Shown: in pieces, positions 25,072 to 36,392 of the stretch
How the letters are laid out: the number at the start of each line of letters is the position of its first letter
Position numbering within the stretch: position 1 is the first letter of the stretch
Assembly: GCA_021613535.1 (NCBI GenBank)
Contig: CP075495.1
Span: 2,108,001 to 2,172,000, forward strand
Reading direction: 5' to 3'
Source of the DNA: Adineta vaga
Lineage: Eukaryota; Rotifera
DNA length: 64,000 nucleotides
Made by a program: the position numbers and the translations under genes
The notes under the pieces: model-generated
What the model was told of the DNA's origin: nothing
Seen by the model: the letters and a program-made list of their open reading frames with translations, nothing else
Databases searched by the model: none

Positions 25072-27106
25072 ATGCGCATTGTAATTATTGGTTCTGGTCT
25101 CATAGGTCGATGTTGGAGTGTGATCTTTGCGCGAGCTAAACAAGATGTTTTTCTCTTTGATACGATGCCATCAATGCTTGAAACAGCTCTATCGGAAATC
25201 GGTCTACAACTTGAGCAATTGAATCGATTTGATTTGTTATTTAAACAAACAACAACTGATATATTGAAACGTATTCAAACAATTGATACAAATGAAAAAT
25301 TGAATGAATTGTTTCGACAAGGAGTTGATCATGTTCAAGAATGTATACCAGAAGATCTAGAGATAAAAACAAAACTTTTCCTACAACTTGATGAAAATGT
25401 TCCAGCTAATACAATAATTGCTAGTTCATCGTCATGTATTATGCCATCGAAATTTACTGAAAAAATGAAAACAAGAAATCGTTGTATTGTCGCGTAAGTT
25501 GAAGACGATAAACTCGAAGAGATTGATGAGATTAGGTCATATTTTATAGACATCCTATTAATCCTCCGACAACAATTCCACTCGTTGAAATTATAGGTAC
25601 ACCGTGGACTGATGAAACAATTGTTGATTTAGCGATAGAACGTTATCGTTCTTTTGGTATGGAACCAATTCGATTGAAAAAAGAAGTGGATGGTTTTGTT
25701 GTTAATCGTCTTCAATATGCTCTTCTATCATCAGCACTTCAATTAGTACAAGATGGTGTTGCTACACCTGAAGATGTCGATCGAGCCATTACACATGGTT
25801 TAGCTTGTCGATGGTCATTTATGGGACCATTTCAAACAATTGATCTTAATGCACCAAAAGGAATCATTGATTGTAAGATTAACACTTAATAAAAATGAAA
25901 TGATTGGTTTTTTTGTTTGTTCATAAAATAGATTTTGATCGATATGGTTCATCGATGCAACGTGTTCTAACTGATATGCATTTTCCATCTGATTGGACAC
26001 AAGAAACAGTTGAAAAAGTTGATCAATATTTTCGTTCGAAATATCCTGTTGGTGAAAACGGAAGTGGTATAAATGAGAAGAAAAATTGGCGTGATCAACG
26101 TTTATTAGATTTAGCTAAACATAAACAGACATATGTTGATCGAGATTATCGTATTGTACGCTATCCATTAACAATACCAAAAGATCAAGGACAGGGAATG
26201 ATTCAAGCAATAGAAAATGAATTAAAACAAGTTTATAAACAAGTTAAAATCCGAAAAGTCTCGACTGATGAAGCAAATAATATTGATTTTTCAAGTGAAC
26301 CTTGGAATTTAGCAGCTTCCAGTCTTGGAAATAATGGAATTTTTTGTCAATTAGGTGGAGCAAAAAATGTCGAATTACAACAAGGTCATTCAGTTCGTTT
26401 TGATATAGCCAGTGTACTTAATCAATTAAATATTAAAAATGAACAGACTCTTGTTATCGGTCCCGGTGCTGCTGATCTAACACATCTATCGATCAATGGT
26501 GAACTTGTTTTCAATATGACACTTGATCAATATAATAAAATTGTAACTCAACGTTCATATAGTTCAATGATACCAAATGAAAATGATGAACCATGTCAAC
26601 AATTATATCAACCAAAAACATGTGGACCATTTCAACATATTATGATATCAACAATTGATCGTCAACAATCAGCTATTATGATTGAAATTGACGTACAAGA
26701 ACGTCTTAATGATGAACATGAAGAAGAAAATAATTTTATTTCTGTTATTAGACGTAGTTTAAAACAATATTCGAAAGAACCAATCGCACTCGGAGGTATC
26801 TTTCGTATTGAAAAAGGTACAATAAAAGCACATGTAATGCCCGATTTTGTTAATGAAGATCTAACAAATAAGCAACAAGTTGATCAATGGTTAAAATTCT
26901 ATGATATGCATGCACCATTAAATTGCTTATCGGTTTTATTAACTGAAGATATCAATAATGCTGGTTTTCGTTTAGAACATTCACACTTTTTCAGTGATCA
27001 TGGACAATCTGGTCATTATCATTTTGATATCACACCAAAAGAAGTTCATTATCATGGTTATTTCATTCTTTGTGAAGAAGCTATTATTGTTGATCCAGTC
27101 GTTTAA
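25072..27106 (+). CDS. Fusion: L-gulonate 3-dehydrogenase (lambda-crystallin) + C11orf54-like DUF1907 hydrolase
   Basis: Three exons, 25072-25493, 25550-25872 and 25932-27106, encode 639 residues. Residues 1 to about 320 are a lambda-crystallin/L-gulonate 3-dehydrogenase: a Rossmann motif IIGSGLIGRCWSVIFARA, the catalytic-region HPINPP, GFVVNRLQYALLSSALQLVQ and the C-terminal ..WRDQRLLDLAKHKQTYVD. Without a break, inside exon 3, residues from about 325 on form a full DUF1907/C11orf54 domain: YPLTIPKDQGQGMIQAIENE, QLGGAKNVELQ, VIGPGAAD, the metal-binding HSHFFSDHGQSGHYHFD and VHYHGYFI. L-gulonate dehydrogenase acts in the uronate/pentose cycle with NAD. C11orf54 (PTD012) is a zinc protein with ester hydrolase activity. 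I know these as separate human proteins. The joint falls mid-exon, so it is not a mis-joined gene model. Confidence 0.9.
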
Positions 27107-27387
27107 TAGTATTCGATTCTTTTTTTTTCTTCTTATTCGTTTGCACTCCATTTATTGATAGATGATGATTTTTAAATGATTAATGATATTTTCTAATAAA
27201 TTATGATTCATTCTAAAATAGAAAGTATTCTTTATATGATCAGTTTCCGCTCTCGTTTATCCCAAGAAAATGTTGATCTATGGAATGTTACTAATACAAT
27301 TTATATTTCAATGACATATAGATAAGAAGAGGAAAAAACAATAAAAAGAAAGAAACAGATGACTTCTATTGGATGTTTTTTTTTCTT

Positions 27388-28424
27388 TTAAAAGATTATT
27401 TTATCTAATGTTACAGTGTTATTTGTAGTATGAGTAGTGGATGTAACAGCATGAGTTTTTCGTATATGTTGAAGTAAATGATTTAATTCGGAAAACTGTT
27501 CGTGACAGAAGATACACGATGATTGTAATCGACGAAAATCGAATGATGATGAAATTGATATTGGAGATGGTCGATGATGTGGAAAAATCAATGGTTGCTT
27601 CGTATATGCACTTGAAAATAGTGGAGGTAATATTCGTTGAGAAGTTCCATTACACATTGCTCGAAAGACTTGATCCGATGTTTTTGAATGTATTCCGTTT
27701 AGAAGAAAACCATCTTTCTTCAATAGATCGATATTCGATACAGTTGAGGATGAGGATGATACAGGAAGTGATGGATATTCATGTGTAGTATCTGAATTTA
27801 TCGATGAAGAAGTATTGGTTGAACGAGAATCTGAACGTGATGAACATCGTAGATGTTTATTTGTAACTAATTTCTGAGCAGATGATAATGATGACGATGT
27901 TAACGGTGTTGATTTTGATTCATTTGATGCAACTGATGATTGAGGTTTATGCCATCGACGATGAGAAGCTAAATTTGCTGGACAATTGAATGTTTTATCA
28001 CATTCAGGACAACTAAATAGTACAAAAAAACTCATCATGTTTTACTGTTTTTTTATTAGTATTCTTACCGAAATTCGATATGAACCACTCGTGGACATTT
28101 ATGCATTGCTAAAGCAAAAGCATTTTCATATTTTACTTTACATAATTGACATATATAATCGCCAATAATATTTTTAATTTTTTGTAATTCGTCAATAGCT
28201 TCAGGTGTAATTTCAACATAATTCATGGTTGGTTCAATATCACCACGTACTTCTTTCCATTTTTCATATTCTTCCCATTCAGTAATTCGTGTACCAGCAA
28301 TTGGAGATTCATTGATATTAGATGATGAAGTTATTATTTTTTTCTTCTTTGAAATATTCATTAATATTGAACTATGATTATCATTATTGATCGGTGCCGA
28401 TCGTTTCTTGCTTGTCGTCGCCAT
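27388..28424 (-). CDS. INSM: INSM/nerfin/EGL-46-type zinc-finger transcription factor
   Basis: Two exons, 28424-28069 and 28012-27388, encode about 326 residues. The conserved finger block spans the intron: an atypical first finger [23 protein letters not shown], then a canonical C2H2 finger [23 protein letters not shown] that is almost the INSM1 sequence. A last finger is near the C-terminus ([22 protein letters not shown]). Basic clusters near the N-terminus (KKRSAP, KKKK) may be nuclear signals, but a vertebrate-type SNAG motif at the extreme N-terminus is not evident. INSM1, nerfin-1 and EGL-46 act in terminal division and differentiation of neurons and neuroendocrine cells. It is shorter than human INSM1 and has fewer fingers. 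Its upstream flank is the longest gene-free stretch in the window. Confidence 0.9.
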
Positions 28425-31400
28425 TGATTTGAAAAGATTGAAAAAAATCACCTCATAGATCAACGAACGAGAAGAAGAAAAAAAATGTCTCAACTCAATT
28501 TTATTTCTGATTGGCTCAAAATTTCTCTTAAACACTTGAGTAAAAATGAGAAAAAGAAAAAAGAAGAAAATTTTTCTTTCAGCATACATATATATGATTG
28601 ACCAATGAATAAAATAACGAAGCACATGCTTATTGGTCTCGATTTAATCAGTAAAGATGCATGACAGATGTGATCGATTGTTACTTTGATTTGTCTATCG
28701 AATACAAAAGCGTTAGAAAATGATATACATCCATTTATTGATAATGTACGTGCAGGCGATTGTCCGACACTTGTTTACCTGGATGTTCGACAAAGTGTGC
28801 CGCCTTTGACACGCTCATCATCATCGTTATTTTCTTTGTATTGTTATCATTCTCTCATCACTTTCGTTGATCGTTTATCACGCAAATAAATGAGACAAAT
28901 TACTGAATGAGATTTCAAATAATCAGGTCATCAATAGCAAGCATAAAATAAAATAAAAAAATTGTCTCGTCAAGAATATTCAAAACTTCACACTGTCAAT
29001 CTTGATGATTACTAGTTGATGATTCTGTTATCAAACACATGTATGTACACTCTCTTCAAATAAGATCACAGACTAGAAGTCACTTTCTTCTCTCCTTAAC
29101 AGTTTAATGTTGTCTCGTTTGATCGTTCGTTCTTCTTCAAGTTGTTGAGGCATACTTGAACGTCGTATAGGAGTTGTGGACATATACACATATTGTTACC
29201 GCGCTGCTAAGAAAAAAAGTAATTATGCAAGGAAAGAAAATTGTCGTAGAACGCTATGATAGATATGTATGTATTGACTTAAGTCTTTTGCTTTTATTGA
29301 ATGATACTTGACGATATGGTTGAATTGAGTAACAAGAGGTAGCGGCAAACGTTTTGTCATCGACAAAGAAATAAATCAAACCACTTCTTTCTATTAGTTG
29401 ATTGATATGATGTAACGATAGACAATGAGCAATCTGATCTCTGATAAAAAAAAATATTCGAACAAGGAACGCAAAATAAAACTAATGAAGTGATATAAGC
29501 CAACTGTTAGCCTATTGTTATTGAGAGAGTGAAGAAAATAAATCAGGCGAACAGCTTTGATGAGCTCCCTACCGTGCGTGATATTTGTTTGTCAACATAA
29601 ATATACGTACATGCACAGGTAGAGAAAAGATCGAATGTTCGCTCATTAAAATAGACAGATAGGTGATCTACTGCAATGAGATGAGGTGTCATCCACTTGA
29701 TCTTGTTTTTTTTTCGCATGCATAATCTAATGAATAAGAGAAGCAATTAGTGTCGTTGAATTGTGTCATTACTAGCAAAGATACAGACTGTATGAGTAGG
29801 CAATGCGATGATTCTGTCCTTCATCATTTCCTCTTATTTTTTTTGTCCATGTTCTCATTTAGACTTGCTCATTTGAACATTGATGTGTACCACCCACTCA
29901 GCAGGATAGATCGGGTGTATGTGTGTGTGTTGAGAACATTAGTCTAGAAGAAAACATATGTCCGTTCAATTTTTTTCTTTAACGACAAATGAATGAAAGA
30001 AAAATATGACGATCAACCACTTGAGAGAAACAACTACGATCTTTATTTTCAATGGAAAAAAAGTAATGAAACTCTTGTTCATTTATTTCTTGTTTCTTTT
30101 GTACTTATTCCAAAAAGTATCACTTAAAGAATATGGAACACAACACGTTTTTTTCTTATTTTATATTCATTATATTGTGCTGTACTAGCTCGAAAAAAGC
30201 CTAGAGCGATTGACATTTGAGATAATTTTAGAGAAAAAGAAAAAATATGGGATATATTCTATTGACCAATCCGTATTCTCATAGGATTAGCGAGTAGAGA
30301 TACAAAAAAATATTTTTATCTATTTCGTATGTAAAAACTGTACGAAGGAACAAAATAACAATTTCTTATGTAAAGAATCAAATATAAAAGGTTTCGACCT
30401 TGCGATCATTAAATATTACAATTATAAAAGCTTCGATTTGAAAAGACATAAAATATCTCACTTAATTTAACAAGAAACTTAACAGAAAAGAACATTGTCT
30501 TGAAAAAAAGTTGTGAACTTCAGAACTTGGAGCAGATATACGACATATGTAGTGTTATTACCTGTCTTCTGACATATTACTGTATATACAGGTTGGATTC
30601 GTTTGAAAAACAATTTCAACTATTCTATTATTTAGCTATTCAATCCGTAGAGTTGGATGTTCATCTTATTATCGATACCATCAATTTGACAGAGCTACCT
30701 ACAAATTATTTTAGAACATACTATAAAAGAAGGAAAATCTTACTTATAGTTATTGTGTTGAGCAAAACGCATTTTAGAGACCATTGATTTACAAACGATA
30801 CCAGTAGGTTGCTCGTAACTGTGTATACAGATCTTTGTACTTATAAACACTATTTAAACAAGGAGTGATATAAACGGAGAACGATGATTCTAGAAGTAGT
30901 ATTCCGTGATTTTCCGGCTGGAATCAGATTAATCCTAGCACAGGATCTATTCATAGGATTACTGCTTTCATGAAAACTCCAAAATTCTCCAGGGCCGACC
31001 GTTTCCATACCGGATTGTTCGACCTGAGAATTAAAGAAATTCATTTTTAATTTGTATTGAGTTATACGTTCATTCGTACTTTAATTGAACACCTAATAGG
31101 ATGCATATTCTGCAAGTTAGTTAAAAACTGTAAACTGGCCGGATAAATTGGTCGTCATCTCACAATGAACATTTGTCCTAGTTCAAATTTAATCTTTAGT
31201 AAATCTAAATGCATTTGACAAAATAATTAAGAGTTCATAAAAATCATCCTTTAATATAACAGCGAATTTATAAGCATATGGTGCCAAAAGAAATGAATAA
31301 AAAATAGCAGATAACAAAATAATTTCGTTTTAAAATCAAAATATCTTGAAAATGTATCAGACAAGATTTTATTCTCTATATTAACCTCTTTGAACCATAC

Positions 31401-33598
31401 TATTCTAATAATTAGAAAGAAATAAACTGATAAAAATTGAAGTTCGTATAAAATGGGTATATTATCATATCGATTTATTAGAATGATCAGATGGCTCCAT
31501 CTCTAGGCCAATGTGACGAACAGTCCATTCATAAATCATTATGCTCATTAAACCGATGGTATGGTTCTGAAACCAAGCATATTTGTCGTATTCAGATTCA
31601 TTATTATATTACATTACAGTCGAAAGATCAATTCTTTCGTTTTCAATCTAGTGATCTTCTTTATTTATTATTTTGTGAATTGTTGATTTGTAAAATATTT
31701 GACATGATGTTGTCCGTTTAAATGTGATATTCAAGTTCAAGCAGTGGAGAATAATAAGTGTATGTGAGATAGATCAAGTTTAAAACCCTAGTTTCCGCTC
31801 TTGCTTCTCGTCTTTCTAAATTCTTGATTTTCTTAATTTTTAGATAAGATTGTTGTTTTTTTCATAAGCATTATTAATGCGGATCAACTCTGACTATATT
31901 TATTAGTTATCCTATTTTAAAAGTGTGCGAGAATTGCAAATATTAAAATAAAAACTTCTAAAGTGACCATCACTAAATAAATGATACAGTTTTGTACACA
32001 TTTTGAAAAAATTTCTGATCGAGAAATTCGAGATAAATCTTAAGAAAAAAAGAGTAATTCTACATTTCTAGTGCTAGTCTACTTTATCTATGAGATTATA
32101 CCGTGGACAGATCCAGCTATTCGACGAACCGGCGACCATCGCCTCTTCGCGAAACGTTCTCTCTGTCTCTTACAATCTTGTTTAACCGATCGAAAAAAAC
32201 AAAAATCTAGAATGGATAGAGTCGAGAACATTGAATGGTGAGTCTCCTTCAACATACATGAGGTGATGGAACTGAAATAAAAAAAATAATTTTCACTGAT
32301 CCATGTTATTCAAATTCGAATCAGTGATGGATGAAGGAAGTTACTTCACGAGTGTTACTTCTCATTTTTTTTGTATGTTCGAAATACGATGAAAAATTAC
32401 TAAATAAGTAACATATATATTTAAAAAAATTCAAACATTTATTTTTGTAAAAACATTCTCAAGTAGTTGAATTGATCTTTTTCTTTTGGAATTTTTGTAT
32501 ACACATTTAAACGATAAATGATCTATCAATCAAGGAACAATAGAGAGAAAAAAAGTAAATGGTGAATAGTTAAGTAATAGAAGCCTAAAGAAACTTTTTT
32601 GTAGTCACCTCAAGTCATAATGAACATTTAAATCAGTTGAATTCATTCATAAGAAGAAGAAGAAGAAGACGACATTTGAAAGTTTATTTGTTTCTACACT
32701 CGAAAATGTTACGTTCGTATAGACAGACATTGAGATAAATAATATCGTTCTTATATAACTCATATTCTTTTTTTGCAGCATTTTGAAGTGTGTTTATTAA
32801 GAAAGAATAACATATAATAAGGGTACCAAAATTTTACGTTCCTAATGATGCAATCGAACACACCGAAATGCAAACCGATTGTATAAGAAAAAGAAGTCCT
32901 GAGCATGAATAATATCCGACATTAATCATAGACTGAAGCTTTATACAGTATTCCTACTTGACAATCGTTAATTGAAAATAACATCCAAAGAAGAAAAAAT
33001 CTTTATCAAATGAAAAGTTCTCATCTTCATGTAGTTATATAGTTTACTTTTATGTGTAGCTTTGCGATGAGATGAATCTTATCACATGTAGTTATAAAGT
33101 TATGATTGCGAGTATACTCAACAAAGATATCATTTATAAATAAATGATACTCTATTTTCAAGGTCTTCACTTCTATTCATCCTTCGTTTAAATAATTATT
33201 ATTACCCACAGAAAAAAAATGTGAACTATTTGTTGAGCAGGAAAACTTTAACGTTGATATATTTTTCTTCTCATTCCGTCAGTTTTTATTACAATTTGTC
33301 TCACATGCACTCTTTTTCTTCTGCGTAATACGCATATAACGAATGAATTTTTGCGTGCAAATAGTAGTTGATATGTCAGAAACTCGTCATCGTGTACCTG
33401 GTTGATGTAAGAACACGAAGAAAAAAAAAATTCTACGAAGCAAATGGTACAATGAATCGAACGGAAGAAAAGAAAATTTGGTGACAAAATCTATATATAT
33501 ACACGCATAGATTGATTTTATCGTTCTCCTTTTCTTTTTTCATTTTTTTTGCTTTCTCTTTACTTTGTCAATTGTCATTAGTTCTACGATCAAGTAAC
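28425..33598. other. Long gene-free region (about 5.2 kb)
   Basis: An AT-rich region between the INSM-like gene and the first TM2 gene. Short frames (28686-28889 +, 30500-30787 +, 30850-31044 -, 31491-31721 +, 33248-33487 -) match no family I recognise, and none forms a multi-exon model. A GC-richer island lies at about 32095-32245. No tRNA, rRNA or complete mobile element was recognised. It may hold INSM control elements or decayed repeats. Confidence 0.5.
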
Positions 33599-34192
33599 AT
33601 GCACAATATTATTTACTATTTTATCATTCTCATATGTATCGTTGCTGTGGATGAAAGCCGATTTGTACCACGACCAGAAAAGGTTCATTATGGTCATGTA
33701 GGTCAAGCACGTCGATGGGGTAAATGGTGTTATGAAGACAATGAATGTGGCCTTGGATTTTGCAGTGCTTATAGGTGTGAATGTTATCCGGGGTATATAA
33801 CATGGTATTTTATGGAACCGTGTGCTTATGATCAACGAAAAAAATTAACTGCATTTCTTGTTTCATTTTTTGTTGGTACACTTGGTGTTGACTGGTTTTA
33901 CTTATGCAGAGGTAATGGAGGTTATATTGTTGCTGGAATTATTAAATTAATTCTTTCATGTGGTTGTTGTTTTGGCTGGCCATTTATATTGCTAGGTGCA
34001 GAAAAAAAATCAAGGAAATATATTGTTTTTGGCAATGCTGTCAATGTTGTTTTATCGACAGCATCACTTATATGGTGGTTAATCGATTGGATTCGAATTT
34101 TAGCAGACGTTTTTTATGATGGTTATGGAGCACCTTTACAGCCATGGGGATATCAGTATTATTATAATAATAGAATCCCATATCGTGTATAA
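33599..34192 (+). CDS. Secretory-pathway TM2-domain protein, copy 1
   Basis: Single-exon gene, about 197 residues from the chosen ATG at 33599; an in-frame ATG at 33512 would add a second hydrophobic stretch. The start was chosen because MHNIIYYFIILICIVAV is a clean signal peptide. Then follows a short Cys-rich EGF-like module (CYEDNECGLGFCSAYRCECYPGY) and a TM2 domain with two helices (KLTAFLVSFFVGTLGVDWFY and IVAGIIKLILSCGCC). A later hydrophobic segment (VVLSTASLIWWLIDWIRIL) and a Tyr-rich tail follow. The position equivalent to the metazoan TM2D DRF motif reads DWF. The function is unknown; the topology suggests a surface or secretory membrane protein. A paralogue follows at 35608. Confidence 0.85.
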   Translation: MHNIIYYFIILICIVAVDESRFVPRPEKVHYGHVGQARRWGKWCYEDNECGLGFCSAYRCECYPGYITWYFMEPCAYDQRKKLTAFLVSFFVGTLGVDWFYLCRGNGGYIVAGIIKLILSCGCCFGWPFILLGAEKKSRKYIVFGNAVNVVLSTASLIWWLIDWIRILADVFYDGYGAPLQPWGYQYYYNNRIPYRV

Positions 34193-34851
34193 AGACATTG
34201 TATATAATAATGTGAATTTCGTATATGTGTATTTGTTTCAGATGAAGAGCGGATAAAACAGTAAATTCTTTTTTTTATATATCTTGTATGTTTGTTAATG
34301 AAAGTGTACAGAACAACCTTGTGTATTTTTCGTACTCTACGGCATATCGATTCTTTTGAAAGAGAAGGAAAAAAAGCATGTTGATCAATGTGCAAAAACT
34401 AATGAAAAATTTTATACCAAAAATATATTTTCTCCGTTCGTAAGTAAAACGATAGAATATATTTGAGTCAACAATGAATATAACGACGGAATGTAAATGA
34501 AAGGGTTCTTAATGTGCATTAGTAATGAAATATTGCAGTCAATCGATACGAAAGCTAACATTTTTTTTATATAAAATAATCAAATATGATGAAAAAAAGG
34601 AGCAAAATATACTATTTGAAGATGGAAACTAAAATTTAAGATTGTTATTCCAAAATAAATAAGAATTAGTCAAATACGTAGGAGTGTGCTGATGAGTAAC
34701 ATATTTATTACGAATTTGTATAGTAAAGAAAAGATCGTCAATAAAAGCATATCGAACTCAATATATACTATGTTTATTTCGATTGTTGAAACGGATTAGA
34801 ATGATGATAATCAGGATCATTCATAACATCAATAGAGCATATTTCAATCTG

Positions 34852-34882
<31 letters not shown>

Positions 34883-35607
34883 GACAAAGATTATTTAGAA
34901 TACAAATAATCTGATTCAATAATTAATTAACAAAAAGACATTCATATGTGAAATCAATTCAGATATACATTCTTTATGTTGAATAATAACGTTTTAATAT
35001 GCCTTTTTTTCGAAAAGAACATATGTCAGAAATAAAATTGTTTCTATATCAGCACGTATCTCAAACCAGACATTTTTTCGAACGTATACATTCCTTTGAA
35101 TAAAAATAGTGATTATTGTTAGGCGTGCTTCTTGAAATGTAAATTATATTGTTCTACAAGAGTATGAATTTGTTCTCATTTTTTATCTTTAATAAACTTA
35201 GTATATACTGTTCTATTCTGAAGTAAATGCTCATCTGCATTTATCGTTTCTTTGTTAAATAAAATAAAGAAAACAATTGAAAATTCTTTTTTTTTTCTAT
35301 TATAAAATAGATAAAGGAAGACGAAGAAAAATTGCAACACGTAATCATTTCTCTTTTATTCAGGAATGTTTATCGATCAATCTTAGATATTTATAACTGT
35401 TCTCATTTTCTTCATTACTTTCATTCTATTCTTCGATATACTCTTCATCCATAGAGAAACGCAGAGATAGACGAAACTCTATAGACAGAACATTATAATA
35501 AAAATGATATAAATTCATCTTCTACTTTTCGTTTTGCTCAGAGATTTTGTGATACGTAGATTATTATCAATTAGAAAATCTATTCATTTGTTTTAGAAAC
35601 TCATTCC
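34193..35607. other. Intergenic region between tandem TM2 genes
   Basis: AT-rich spacer with a TCTA microsatellite at 34851-34881 and T-rich runs. TTGTTTTAG ending at 35596, shortly before the next ATG, is a candidate 5' splice or trans-splice acceptor. No coding potential is seen. Confidence 0.55.
34851..34881. repeat. (TCTA)n microsatellite
   Basis: Uninterrupted tetranucleotide repeat of about seven units in the spacer between the two TM2 genes. Confidence 0.9.
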
Positions 35608-36210
35608 ATGGCAAACTATATGCAACTTTCATTCCAAATTACTCTGATCGTTGTTTTGATCTCGGTGATTTATGTTAATAGTTTACCAATTAATGGTACA
35701 ATTGATAATAACATCACCGCAGAAATCAATGCCACCTCATTAGAACGTAAAAACACATGCTACACGAGTGTTGATTGTAATAATCATGGAATTTGTTTTG
35801 AAAATACAACTAGAAAAAGTTGTCAATGTAATAAAGGGTGGGTAACAATTGGTGATGCATCTGATTTCGATAATAACTGTATTTATCAACAACGTTCGAA
35901 AAAAACCGCTTTCTTTCTTTCATTCTTTCTCGGAACATTTGGTGTTGATTGGTTTTATCTTTCAAGAGCACAATTAATCTATATTTTCGTTGGAATATTG
36001 AAATTATTGTTAGGACTTAGCTGTGAAGGTGTATGGTTTTTAACATATTTTGGACCGGAAACTCAAAATTTAGAATCAATCAAATCAAAATTTCGTGGCC
36101 TTAGTACTTGCTTTAGTTTATTAGCATTTGCATGGTGGATTGTTGATTGGGCACGTATTTTAGGAAATCGTTTTCCTGATGGCAATGGAATTCGACTTTA
36201 TCAATGGTAA
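35608..36210 (+). CDS. Secretory-pathway TM2-domain protein, copy 2
   Basis: Single-exon gene of 200 residues and a tandem paralogue of 33599-34192. Seen: an N-terminal signal peptide (FQITLIVVLISVIYVNS), a linker with several N-glycosylation sequons,a Cys-rich EGF-like module (CYTSVDCNNHGICFENTTRK then CQCNKGW), and a TM2 domain (TAFFLSFFLGTFGVDWFYLS, IFVGILKLLLGLSCEG). The final segment FAWWIVDWARILGNRFPDGN aligns with IWWLIDWIRILADVFYDGYG of copy 1. Both share the DWF variant. The two copies are clearly divergent, so the duplication is old. The function is unknown. Confidence 0.85.
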   Translation: MANYMQLSFQITLIVVLISVIYVNSLPINGTIDNNITAEINATSLERKNTCYTSVDCNNHGICFENTTRKSCQCNKGWVTIGDASDFDNNCIYQQRSKKTAFFLSFFLGTFGVDWFYLSRAQLIYIFVGILKLLLGLSCEGVWFLTYFGPETQNLESIKSKFRGLSTCFSLLAFAWWIVDWARILGNRFPDGNGIRLYQW

Positions 36211-36392
36211 AGTTATATTTCAATGAACAATCTATTCATTTATTCCTAGTACAAAGAGATATTAAATTTAGTTGTTTGTTTTTCATTCATTTATAAAAAA
36301 AAAAGAAAGAAAAAAGAAATGAACTATGAATGCATTACTAATCTAAATTCATTTATTTAAAATCGTCGAACAGCTAAATAAATACATAAGAT

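Noticed and set aside
30500-31044. Frames at 30500-30787 (+) and 30850-31044 (-) as possible genes or transposon remnants
   Set aside because: No transposase, reverse transcriptase or terminal repeat motif could be recognised, and no exons link to them.
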